DNA from: Plasmopara viticola
Lineage: Eukaryota > Oomycota > Peronosporomycetes > Peronosporales > Peronosporaceae
NCBI GenBank assembly: GCA_001695595.3
Contig: MBPM02000022.1
Location: 124,001-188,000 of the forward strand
Direction: 5' to 3'
DNA length: 64,000 bases
Shown here: positions 11,880 to 21,720 of the stretch, one piece after another
Layout: each line of letters opens with the position of its first letter
Numbering within the stretch: the stretch's first letter is position 1
Notes under the pieces: generated by a model
Seen by the model: the letters and a program-made list of their open reading frames with translations, nothing else
Databases searched by the model: none
What the model was told of the DNA's origin: nothing
Translations under genes and position numbers: made by a program

Positions 11880-12812
11880 GTAGAATTAGCGTTGGACGCG
11901 CTACTTGGATTGTGTCGGCGACTAGACTAAATTTATTGGTCGCGCACCATTGGCCAATCATCATTAAGAATATACTGCTCGTTTTATTAAATGAGTAGTC
12001 GGAACGGTTATCGCTGCAATGCCATAATTTCGCCAGGTAACCCATTTTAAACATAAGTGCCCAGTGGTGATGAAAGGAAACTGTCTCAAATTAGGTTTTG
12101 ATTATATGCTCAGCTCAATTGGGCTTTTGATTAACTAGTTTAAAGTACACCCTCTGAAAAGCGCCCACCTCCGCGAATTCTCTCCTCGCATCCAACTTGT
12201 AGTAAGAATGACATGCACGTTTGACATTGCTTTAAAATTGTATTTAATACTGTATTTCTGACAATTTAGACGACATTTTCTATTCAGATTTGCTGGTTCG
12301 TTTGTTATCATAATTCTACGCGATACAAAGTTAAGACCCGCGCGATTGCCTGCGATATTAAATCGACCAATCGCTTGAGAAAGCTCAAGAAGAAATAAAT
12401 CAAATGGTAACCGCCTTTACTTCAAATTACTGGTGAGACACGTCCATAATGACAGACGTCCTTACCTAAACGATGAATTGTGCATTTAGATGACCAGCTA
12501 ATAAGCAGTGCTAATGCATACCAGAAGGAAGTACTATGCATGAGCTAGCAAGATAATTGCGTTCCATCGAAGATATATATGAGATAAAAAAAGGTTTAGA
12601 GTATTAAGACTGAATTAGCTCTCGAATTCATCCGCCATCTGCGCGACTCCAAGTTCAAATTAGTCTCGACTGAAATCTAAGCAAAAAGGTACGGAACCAC
12701 GCTGCAAAGCTTAAGCACGCAAGGAGCCAGCAGAAATTTGATGTGCGCTATCAACCATCATACCGACAAATAAGCTTCGACGCAATACTGAGTTTTTTGA
12801 AAACTCCACTAA
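11880..12812. other. Intergenic, no gene seen
   Basis: 5' flank of the phosphatase gene, then AT-rich sequence with no recognisable frame. It ends at the 15-bp target-site duplication that borders the LINE-derived element (left copy 12798-12812, TGAAAACTCCACTAA). Confidence 0.6.
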
Positions 12813-13137
12813 TGTAATGTAATGTATTACGACATCGCGTTGCCAAGTTATGCATGTGCTAGGCTCAGTCTGGCTAGTCCACGGCATAGAGTGGTGTCCG
12901 CATACGTCGGGTCTCGTTCGGCGGGCAGTGCAGCCAGCACCGAGGTCGTGAGGGTCTTCCATTATTTTGCTTAGCTCTGACTTGGTAAGAGCCCAGGTGG
13001 CGCCCGGTGCTGGAGACCGTCGCGTCGAGGGTGAGACTCGTTAGAGACCTGCGGATGCCCGAGAGCACCTGCCCGAAGCGCGCGAGCATTTAGCGCCCGC
13101 GCTCGGAAGGAGGGCGTCACCCCAACCTTTTCCAAGC
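12813..13137 (-). mobile_element. Short non-autonomous LINE derivative, copy 1
   Basis: This about 325-bp element is the reverse complement of three joined parts of the LINE at 34.2-35.7 kb: its first about 136 bp, a 32-bp segment from the region following the reverse transcriptase (equivalent to 35185-35216) and its last about 150 bp. A 15-bp target-site duplication flanks it (12798-12812 and 13138-13152). The 3' end is a pentamer array of the TAATG type, read here as (TACAT)n on the element strand. It has no protein-coding capacity and would need the parent's enzyme. Confidence 0.85.
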
Positions 13138-13790
13138 TGAAAACTCCACTAACTTTATAATTTGCACCAAACATACATGTAGCTCGTTTAAAGCGAGCAT
13201 TATTGGACGAATGCACTGTATAAATGTGCACTGTATAAATTGGTGGCCAAGCATTTTTCCTTACGATACGCTAGCAGATTTGTTGGATATATAATAAGTA
13301 TAAGTTGTGAAGCTTGGCGGTGATTGTCAATCAGACAACGCAAGCGACGCTGACCGCTTTAAGCACGACATTGTCAGTAACTCAGCATTCAGAAGCAGAG
13401 TTAGTAGACGAGTTCTAAGCCGCAAATCTACATAGGACAGAACTGTCATTTGTGTTTCGACACCAATCTAGTTTCATTCTTCCTCCAGGCTTTGGTCTAG
13501 GTGACTTCTTACGAGAAAAGTGAGCCGACTCCATCTGATCAAAAGACGCAACCCAGAATAGCAAATATTGTAATCATTCCGTATGATGAGCTTTGATATA
13601 TCGCGTCCCTGTGATCGCTTTTGATGTTGCCCATCGTGATGAGTACGCCCCAGACATGCAGGAGCCAAAAAAAGCGTCCACTGTTTATGAATAGACCTCG
13701 TGATGCATGCGGTGAACATGAAAGTGCCGTTCATTTGACAGACATTCGACAGATTTGCGTATTCGTTGACAACGAACTGGTGGTAAATGT

Positions 13791-13858
13791 TAGAACATAC
13801 ATTATTGCAATAAAGTACTCATTAATTTAAGTACTCTATTGCAATCATGTATGTTCTA
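13791..13858. repeat. 29-bp inverted repeat with 10-base loop
   Basis: Left arm 13791-13819 and right arm 13830-13858 pair at 27 of 29 positions, with a 10-base AT-rich spacer (CATTAATTTA). Each arm contains ATTGCAAT. The structure lies between two LINE-derived elements, 650 bp from one and 100 bp from the other, and is in neither. Confidence 0.85.
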
Positions 13859-13959
13859 CGGCAGAGCCAACGACAATGTTTTACGCTTGGTCGCTTAGGA
13901 AATGTTACCTATTAGTGTCATATTTTGCAGCTCTAATTTGATTTGTGGATAAAATTAGT

Positions 13960-14281
13960 ATTGTATTGTATTGTATTACGTTATCGCGTTGCCAAGTAAT
14001 GCACGTGCTAGGCTCTATGGCTAGTCCACGGCATAGAGTGGTGTCCGCATACGTCGGGTCTCGTTCGGCGGGCAGTGCAGCCAGCACCGAGGCCGTGAGG
14101 GTCTTCCATTATGTTGCGTAGTTCTGACTTGGTAAGAGCCCAGGAGGCGCCCTGGTGCTGGAGACCGTCGCGTCGAGGGTGAGACTCGTTAGAGACCTGC
14201 AGATGCCCGAGAGCACCTGCCCGAAGCGCGCGAGCATTTAGCCCCCGCGCTTGGAAGGAGGGCGTCACCCCAACCTTTTCC
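13960..14281 (-). mobile_element. Short non-autonomous LINE derivative, copy 2
   Basis: This element is 322 bp long and matches copy 1 closely, including the same internal deletion points and a related 9-10 base filler between the second and third parts (ACGCAACAT here, AAGCAAAAT in copy 1). A perfect 12-bp target-site duplication (GATAAAATTAGT) flanks it at 13948-13959 and 14282-14293. The 5' end is GGAAAAGGTTGGGG on the minus strand and the 3' end is an (AATAC)n array. The shared junctions show that both copies descend from one deleted master and not from separate deletions. Confidence 0.88.
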
Positions 14282-14293
14282 GATAAAATTAGT

Positions 14294-14822
14294 GTAAGTG
14301 CAATTGTAAATTTTAGCCACAACGAAAAATGCAGCGCTCACTTACAATAAGTGTTCCTTCCATGATCACCTCAGTCGGCATCAAAAGCGCTGGATTTTAA
14401 ATGGCGTTTACATCGTTGAGAATAGAGGATTACGAAGCCCACGAGTGATCGATGCACACCGCCGGTGCGAATCCAATTCTAAATTGGACTTTCACTGGAT
14501 TATTAAAGATAGCCGTTTGACCGCTAAGTAAAGATAAGTCAGTCTTGCCTAAATTGCTTATTGTGTTCACCCATGGTCCGCAGCCTCATAGTTGTGGCCT
14601 CGTTAACAACACTTATTAAAAATTCACTCAGCTTCTAATACAATCTCGTGCTCGTCAATAAACATTTTAGACCCCTTACGTTGGCAATATTTCAACTCTG
14701 GTGGGATAGAAAAATAGTGGCAGCCGATTGCATAGTTTAGGACAAATTGACCTCCGCCAACGTAATTCGTATTCCCAAACAAACGCGATTAGTGCACTCT
14801 ATTCTTCTTTTTTATTTTGCTC
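14294..14822. other. Intergenic, promoter side of DHHC gene
   Basis: AT-rich sequence before the palmitoyltransferase start. No supported gene or clear regulatory motif. Confidence 0.5.
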
Positions 14823-16897
14823 ATGGACGTGGACTACGACGGGCAGACAGTATTTGACGCAGCCCTCAATGGAGACTTTCCCCTCGTAGTTCTGCTCTGG
14901 GGCATGGCAATGGCTGTGCAACCTCAGCCCGTTGATCTGCTCGCAGCCAAAGACGATAGCGGCAACACGCTCGTACACTACGCGGCAGCGAGTGGCGAGG
15001 ACTCTTGCGACACGTTGCATTTCTTGATGCAGCAAATGCACGCTTCTGAACGAGAGGAGCTGCTTATCGATATGAAGAATGATGCAGGCGAAACGCCACT
15101 CATGTACGGTGCCATCTGATTTTTACTTAAGGTACAAGCACTGATTCTTGACGATAATCAATTAGGAGGGCAGCTCATGCTGGCAACATGCGACTAGCAG
15201 GAGCATTGTTGCAGTCAGGATACGTTGATCTGCTGGTTCAAGATGATCGAGGCAATACAGCAGCTCATCACGCTGCTGCACAAGGCCATCTTTGGGTTTT
15301 GCACTTTTTGCTAGAAGCAGAACAGCGACTTCATAGTGCAAGGACAAAAGAAGGTCACGCACGAGTAAATTTTACGACACTTGGTGGCTATTCGCTAAAG
15401 CACTGGAACGTGTTGCATTACGCGTGTACAAGCGAGTACAAGCCCATGGTGCAGTATTTGTTGACCAAAGGCTTTGATGCGAAAGGAGCGGATGCAAAGG
15501 GCTACACGTGTCTAGACCTGGCGAAACAACGCAATATAGTATGGTTAGAGGATTTGCTATCTGGCAAAGCAAAGGCAGGTGATCCACCTACACACATGCG
15601 CAAGACGCGCGGGATTGTAGCTGTCTTGCAGGGTGCAATGCTTTTGGCGATTCTAGCAACGAGCTACTGGCTTGTCTGGTGGCTTGCCGTGCCCTTAATT
15701 TTTGTGATATTAGGCTTGTCGCTCTTTGCGTTCCGTCAGCAAGGTCATAGCCATGCCCATGGTGGTCATTCTCACGGAGCATCCAAGAATGGGAGTCAGT
15801 CGCATCCGTCGAAACGAAGTATGGTCATGGCTAAGAATGTTTCGCTCGAGAAAATTGAGACAATAGAGATGTCGACGCGAAGCAAAAAGATAAAAGACAA
15901 GACGAGTGTGGTTTTGTCTACACTTTTACGGCCGCAAGCTGAGTCTATCATGGGGATTTGGATAGCGTGGGTAGGTCTGTTTACCTTATTGTACATTGTG
16001 CTATGGGTTGACTCAGACTACAAGGACTTTCGAGACAGCCATACGGTTTATCTCGCATTTGTTGGCGGCGTGGTAATAGTATTTATCATAGTGTGGGCAC
16101 GATTGGCTTTCTTTTGCCCATCGGACCCGGGGACGATTACGACATACGAGCAAGACGTCAAAGTCATGTTGGACATGGCATCGCGATGCGAAACACCCGA
16201 CATGACCAAATTCTGTTGTACGTGCCTGGTGAAGAAGCCCATTCGCTCTAAACATTGCGCCAAGTGTGGCATTTGCATCGCTCGTCACGACCATCATTGC
16301 GCTTGGATTAATCGGTGCGTGGGGTACGGCAATCACCGCTTGTTTCTCGCCTTTTTACTCGTGCATTGCATTGCACTTGGAGCTTACGCAGTTCTCGTGA
16401 TTCTCGTACTGTCTGATGCCACGCATGATCTCCACGCTGCGCGTGTCAAGTCGGATGGTAGTGCCAACAGTGACAATCTATCGGCTATGGACGTCTGGAT
16501 TGAAATCCCGTCGTTGTTAAAGAACCATCTGCTGGTCTTTATGGTGCTTGTGTGGGACGTGATGGCTATCGTGGCAATCGTCATGATGTTGATTCAGCAC
16601 GTGAACAATATTGAAAAGAACCTCACGATCAACGAACAGATGAATTGGCGACGGTACGATTATTTGACGCCCAAGAGGGCGTCTAGATCGACGACAGCGC
16701 CTATGAAGATGGTGAATCCATTTGATCGCGGAGTCACGTGGAATTTAAAAGAGTTTTTTTGTCACTCGGGTAGCTCCGCAGTGAACTACCGCAGCGTCTT
16801 TGTCGTTCCGGGTTCAGGGAGTAATGTCTCTAGTCCGTTTACCTCAGCAAATTATGACTATGTTGAAGAAAAACACACTGCTGGTGACGTTGTGTAG
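14823..16897 (+). CDS. Ankyrin-repeat DHHC palmitoyltransferase
   Basis: This protein attaches palmitate to cysteines of target proteins at endomembranes. Exon 1 (14823-15108) and exon 2 (15174-16897) are joined over a 65-bp intron (GTGCCA...GGCAG); the join gives ETPLMYAHAGN, an ankyrin consensus, and a 669-residue product. Residues about 8-230 hold several ankyrin repeats (GNTLVHYAA, GNTAAHHAA, WNVLHYAC). Hydrophobic segments follow at about 243-282 and 355-405, with a histidine-rich loop between (HSHAHGGHSHG). The cysteine-rich domain, residues 443-493, has the active DHHC at 468-471 (Cys471 catalytic), then two more membrane segments. The architecture matches Akr1/HIP14 (ZDHHC13/17)-type enzymes, where the ankyrin part recruits substrates. 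ATG 14823 is the first in the exon; an upstream exon cannot be excluded. Confidence 0.9.
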
Positions 16898-17871
16898 GAC
16901 GAGGGACTGATTGTGTAGAATAGTCTGACTATAATTTATAGAGACGTATTTTCCAAAATGCAATTCAACGAAGTCTAGCTGACAATGAAGAGTTATTATT
17001 AGAGATGTCTATTGAGCCGGCGAAAATTTGTGGGAACGCTCTTGCCCCTCGTGACAACGATCGATTGTCTCGTTAGCAGCGCCCGTAAAGTGTCATATTC
17101 CAGAGTCCGGATTCCAGGCCGCTTTGACGAGGCGTGAAGTCTTGCTGTGAAAGAGAATTTACGGCTTAAGTCCAGACAAGTTATGCCCTCGTATTCGCTA
17201 ACAAATGGACGAGATGCTTCAGCGAGGCTTTTTGAACATTAGCCACTATTTTGCCTAAATATTCAAGTATGGAGTGTGTTTGCAGGGCGAGACGATGATG
17301 AATCTGACTGCTTCTTTTGGTCGGATAATGGTTGCGCCTTTGCCAAAGTCAAGAAGATCTGCGCATGAAAAATGCCAAGGTACTGCAGGCTTTCCAATAC
17401 CAAGGTACTTTAATGATTAGCACCACTTTGGCGTTGGGTTGGTTGACGATGCACGTAGCTGCTGCGCATTTATTTCGCCACACTTACCGGAAGCTCTGTT
17501 AAATCTTACGGCGAGCATGAATGATGGTGATTTACGCTTAGGCTCCCATCTAATGAAACCTTTGCACGCTTTTAAGGTTGCCGCATTCTTGAAATGAAAA
17601 ACAATGTGAGCTCAATATGAGTAGTTACCCCCAAATTGTAGCTTATACAGCTAATCTATAGGGCTGCTGTAGGTTTTCTTTTTTAAACGATTCCCAGATA
17701 AAATTCACAAAACGTCGGTCTTTCGCCGACTCAAGAGCAGCGAAGCTTCTTCTCCCTTACATCGATCGTCACCTAACGGTCGCGGTTGAATCATTTATAG
17801 ACCTGGCACATGACTTGCAAAGGTGTCTGTGGACCACATAATAATAGGCCTCTGGCTTATACACTATTCGG
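16898..17871. other. Intergenic between convergent genes
   Basis: This holds the 3' flanks of the DHHC gene and of the convergent lipase gene. I find no frame with coding character, no RNA gene and no recognisable transposon. Confidence 0.55.
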
Positions 17872-20397
17872 TCAGGATAGTCGAGACGAGGCTTCTTGAC
17901 TGGAAGCTGTTGTTTTCGAGATAAACTTGCGTACTAGCTTGTAGCGTAAGTCGCTTGTAGACACGGGTTTGCAGAGATCTACGTGCGTTGCATTTGAAAT
18001 GGAAATGAAGTCTCCAAAGCCAGGATTTGCCGAAATTGATGGTACAACTATGGCCTCAACACCAATGACAGGCAAACGACACGGCAAACTTTCACCTACA
18101 CTCAAACATGGAATGTTCTTCTCGTCGAAAACCTTAAAGCACCAGTCATTAAGCTTTGCCAAGTGAGGAGTGCCATGCAAGTGCTCGGTAACAGGATGCT
18201 GAGTAAGCTTTGGAGGTTTAAAGGCTTGTATCCGTTGAGCTACTGGACTGCCGCGGTGAGGGACCCCGTAGAACACGACACCATTGACATTGTTGATCAG
18301 CTTTGACGAATCATCTTTGGAAGTCGCGGAAGTCAGAAAAACTTGTTTTAAAACGATACCGCCGAGACTATGAGTCACGAAAACTACGGGACGATCCCCG
18401 CAACCAACACGAGCTGCGGTAAGCTGCGACAAGATCTCGATGCCCGTTTCTTCCAGACACATTGGCTTCCACATTGAATCGGAAGCCAAGAGTTGCGAGT
18501 CATAACCAACCGACAAGACACGCGGATTTCGACCTTCTTGTTTCAGGTCATCGAGCAACCACTGCTGAGCCCACACTGTCTCTTGTTCCTCACCGCAAGT
18601 CCACGTACTGAAGGGACACCCCATCAGACCGTGAACGAAAACAATATCGACATCGTAGTCTTTTCGTTGAGCACTTGAACTTCCTGACAGATGAAGCGGA
18701 TAAATGCCGTCGAGATATTTCACCTCATGACTCCACAACGCATTATGTTGGCGTGTCATCTGGTATCGTCGATTCGAACGGGCTCGATGAGCCATAGCTG
18801 CCAGTCGAATATTTTCAGATTGAGTCCACGTATCGAGCGCTGCATCCAATTGACACTCGTTCATTGCAAAATCTCGAAGCGGCTCTGTCAGGTCGTCACA
18901 TGCAAACACGTTTGCCAACACGCGTGCCGTCTCATGTTGGACTGCTTCGTTCTTTGATTGCAATAAAGTTCTAAGTATCGAGACACCACCTCGACGAGTG
19001 AATTCTTCTTGACACTCTTTCCGTTCCACCACAAAAGCTAGAGCTCGTGGTGCCTTTGCATGCGATGCTTGGTACGACAGCGTGTCAGTCGTGAAGCCCT
19101 GGATGGGCAATGTGCGAGATCGTGCATCTCGTACGCTACAAGCTCCTTTGGCGACTTGAAGAGGAACTTTGTCCAACACAGAATCCAAGACAGCAATGAG
19201 CCACTCTTGAATGACTTGATCCTTGTAAGCACCACATGTGGCAATCTGCTCAAGACACAAGGCAGCTTCGTTTTGAATGCCCACGTCTTTACTCTTCAAA
19301 AATGCCGTAAACATATCGATCCAGCCATCGACATATCCATGACGTAAAACAATGCTCATGTTCTCAATACCATCATCGTAAAGAGGTTCACCGTCTGTCG
19401 AATCGCTGACAAAAGACAAGGCGTCTTGGTCGAGTATAAATGCTGTATCCACATCTGTCCTAGCAGCGAGACTACGAATGGTTTGAAGTACTTTAGCAGT
19501 CACTTGCTGGTCCAAATCCTCCAGAATTTTTGCTCGCAGTGTATCCAGTGCTCCAGCGTCGATCAGCTGCTGTTGTAATATGTGATCGACTCTAGGTAAA
19601 GTGGTCACAATATCGAAGGATGTGGTAGCCAATTCTTGACAAGATGAGGTCATCCACTGGACTAAAATCTCTGCGAACGGTTGCAATCGACGCACCACTG
19701 CGTTGTCGTGACTAAGCTCACGAATCAGTCGAGCAGCTTGAAGCTGCACAATCTCCGAGCGATTTGCACCCACTCTTGCGAGAAGTTCCCATAATTTGTC
19801 ACTTTCGATGAGTTTTCGTCGTGTCTTGGCCGTGCGATCGTCTCCAAAAAGCACTTTTCGCCACTTAAAGCGTTTGCTCACGACTTCTGGCGTCACAGCT
19901 TGAGCTAAGCTCCGCAATGCCGTTTCAAGGTGCGAGTCTGGCACATCGGCGATTGCAAGCGACAAAAGCGACGCAAGATTCGCTGGTTCACTATGTAAAT
20001 TCGTGTTCTCGAAAGTTACCAGCCGATGCAGATCATTTCCAATCTTTAAATCCTGATCGTGCACTTGAGCCAAAGCCAGTTCCGTCTCCTTCTCAAATCG
20101 TATTGCTCTCTCATCAATCGCTTGGGCACATGGGCGCTTCATCAATAATACTTTCGTCATGCCAGACGCCACGTCTCGAGTAAATTGCTGAAGTCCCACC
20201 TCTTGTCCTGACGTGGCTCTAATTGTTTTTAAAGCGGTTCTTTGAGTCGCGTTTTGTTTTAAGAGCTTTTCTGAATTGGACAAAGTTGCTGCTTCAGTGG
20301 CTTCGTTCAATAAGACTTTGTTGTCATTGCTGAGATGCACAAAGCTGGCACTGCCGGTGGCCAAGAGGAATATTGGGCGTTTGGGGATATGCAACAT
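17872..20397 (-). CDS. SERAC1-like armadillo-repeat lipase/hydrolase
   Basis: The 841-residue protein has a C-terminal alpha/beta hydrolase of the SERAC1 type. The domain opens near residue 582 with IVFVHGLMGCP, which supplies the oxyanion region. The nucleophile elbow THSLGG has Ser677, and a late SNATHVDLCKP has a candidate catalytic His805. SERAC1 in animals works at mitochondria-ER contacts in phosphatidylglycerol and cholesterol handling; the same role here is inference. Residues about 150-560 form helical repeats of armadillo style. The N-terminus is hydrophobic and could be a mitochondrial or membrane signal. The frame is open 29 codons further up, but only from a TTG; ATG 20397 is the first AUG after the putative initiator, so I choose it. 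No intron is needed. It is followed at 247 bases upstream by another minus-strand gene. Confidence 0.88.
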   Translation of the reverse strand: MLHIPKRPIFLLATGSASFVHLSNDNKVLLNEATEAATLSNSEKLLKQNATQRTALKTIRATSGQEVGLQQFTRDVASGMTKVLLMKRPCAQAIDERAIRFEKETELALAQVHDQDLKIGNDLHRLVTFENTNLHSEPANLASLLSLAIADVPDSHLETALRSLAQAVTPEVVSKRFKWRKVLFGDDRTAKTRRKLIESDKLWELLARVGANRSEIVQLQAARLIRELSHDNAVVRRLQPFAEILVQWMTSSCQELATTSFDIVTTLPRVDHILQQQLIDAGALDTLRAKILEDLDQQVTAKVLQTIRSLAARTDVDTAFILDQDALSFVSDSTDGEPLYDDGIENMSIVLRHGYVDGWIDMFTAFLKSKDVGIQNEAALCLEQIATCGAYKDQVIQEWLIAVLDSVLDKVPLQVAKGACSVRDARSRTLPIQGFTTDTLSYQASHAKAPRALAFVVERKECQEEFTRRGGVSILRTLLQSKNEAVQHETARVLANVFACDDLTEPLRDFAMNECQLDAALDTWTQSENIRLAAMAHRARSNRRYQMTRQHNALWSHEVKYLDGIYPLHLSGSSSAQRKDYDVDIVFVHGLMGCPFSTWTCGEEQETVWAQQWLLDDLKQEGRNPRVLSVGYDSQLLASDSMWKPMCLEETGIEILSQLTAARVGCGDRPVVFVTHSLGGIVLKQVFLTSATSKDDSSKLINNVNGVVFYGVPHRGSPVAQRIQAFKPPKLTQHPVTEHLHGTPHLAKLNDWCFKVFDEKNIPCLSVGESLPCRLPVIGVEAIVVPSISANPGFGDFISISNATHVDLCKPVSTSDLRYKLVRKFISKTTASSQEASSRLS

Positions 20398-20489
20398 TAG
20401 ATAATGACTAAAAAAATAGAGACCTGCAAGTGCAAGTTGAACAAGGCAACGGTTTTGACTCAGCTTTAAGTATAGGAGAGTCAAGTGAA

Positions 20490-20496
20490 GAAATGA
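20490..20496 (-). promoter_or_regulatory. Candidate initiator for SERAC1-like gene
   Basis: On the minus strand TCATTTC fits YCAYTYY and lies 93 bases before the ATG at 20397, with no AUG between. This agrees with the chosen start. Confidence 0.35.
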
Positions 20497-20643
20497 ATGT
20501 TAGATGGGAATCTGGCGATATGAGGCAAGTACAAGAATAGGTTTTATTTTCAGGTATATAATGTAGCAAAAATGAGGCGAAGACCAAAATGCTGTCCTAT
20601 TTTGAGCACAATTAGCTAATCTTGTCCTCACAACCTTTGCAAA

Positions 20644-21720
20644 TTAATACCCAATACGCAGAAGAGTAAGGTCGACGGCACTTTCATCAAATGGGTACGC
20701 GCCAGGTGCAAGGCGGGCGTTGATCCAGGCCCGCGGGATGCGAACATCCGTAAGGTATACACCACACAGTACCCCATTAGGTGTAACCCCTCCAATCATA
20801 TCGAGCCACTCATGCCCGCGTAAGCTGTCGTCTGCTTCATTCCACCCACGCAGAGGACGCATATAATGAACGTGCTCCAAGTGACGCACCATAAATCGTT
20901 TCAGTGGCTGGTATACATCACGGCAATGCTGACGCAATAGAAACTCATACTCGGCTTCGCGGAACTGCGGATTCAATGGGCCCTCGATCATGCTGTTTGT
21001 ATTGGTGGCACAGAAGTGACACAATGTCTCATTTGTAGCCAAGTCCACGTGGATGTTGTTCCAATGCGCTTCCACCATGCCAGCTGAACGATCACGCTGG
21101 TCTGCTGAGTAGAAGAAACGCGTGCCGAAGTCCACCTCTAAGCTGTTCATTAAGCGTTTAAGTTCCGTCACATCCTTGACGTTGATCGGACGTAGCGGCT
21201 GTCCGCTCGCTTTCGTTGGCTCTTTTTCAAGGGCTGCGGCGAGGGAAAAGATAAATGGTTGAAAGACTCCATATTGTCTACGCTCAAAGCTTCGATCGAG
21301 TTGAAGCACCTGGAAACAGTGCGGTTGGATGCCTTTGTAGATCAAGCACATGGCTTCCAAGAGATGGTGACGAGCATTTAGGAGGCGAGGAAGATGTAGG
21401 TCATTGGGTAGGGCGCGGCGACTACACCCACAGTGATCGCGGTGACCATCTGCGGTTCTTAAGGGCATCAAGCGATGCCAGTCATGCACACAAACTTTGC
21501 CGAAATGTATTTTTTCTCGGTCATAAAAGCTTTTCAAGCCTTGAGTGGCAATAGCATCGCGTACATCTTGCGGGATTGAAGAGGAACAGTGCTCAAGCAG
21601 GTTTAAGGCGTCTTCCGGCGACAAGAATAGTGAAAGACCTGATGGCAACAACTCTACAATGTCCGATAGGGATAAATTATCGTCCTTATAGTCACGCTTA
21701 GCTCTTTTTACGAGGGTCAT
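20644..21720 (-). CDS. Unknown conserved-looking protein, possibly F-box-like
   Basis: I do not recognise this 358-residue protein. The N-terminus (residues about 14-45, DNLSLSDIVELLPSGLSLF then LSPEDALNLLEHCSS) resembles the helical layout of an F-box but lacks decisive residues. Later parts are rich in His, Trp and Cys, including a CVHDWHRLMP segment and a HRDHCGCSRR segment that might bind a metal. A GVTPNGVLCGVYLTDVRIPRAW stretch is near the end. There is no signal peptide or membrane segment. The frame is open 42 codons further upstream, but only from a GTG; the ATG at 21720 is preferred. It lies 8.5 kb from the next gene, at the edge of a gene desert, and codon use is that of its gene neighbours. 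Confidence 0.7.
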   Translation of the reverse strand: MTLVKRAKRDYKDDNLSLSDIVELLPSGLSLFLSPEDALNLLEHCSSSIPQDVRDAIATQGLKSFYDREKIHFGKVCVHDWHRLMPLRTADGHRDHCGCSRRALPNDLHLPRLLNARHHLLEAMCLIYKGIQPHCFQVLQLDRSFERRQYGVFQPFIFSLAAALEKEPTKASGQPLRPINVKDVTELKRLMNSLEVDFGTRFFYSADQRDRSAGMVEAHWNNIHVDLATNETLCHFCATNTNSMIEGPLNPQFREAEYEFLLRQHCRDVYQPLKRFMVRHLEHVHYMRPLRGWNEADDSLRGHEWLDMIGGVTPNGVLCGVYLTDVRIPRAWINARLAPGAYPFDESAVDLTLLRIGY

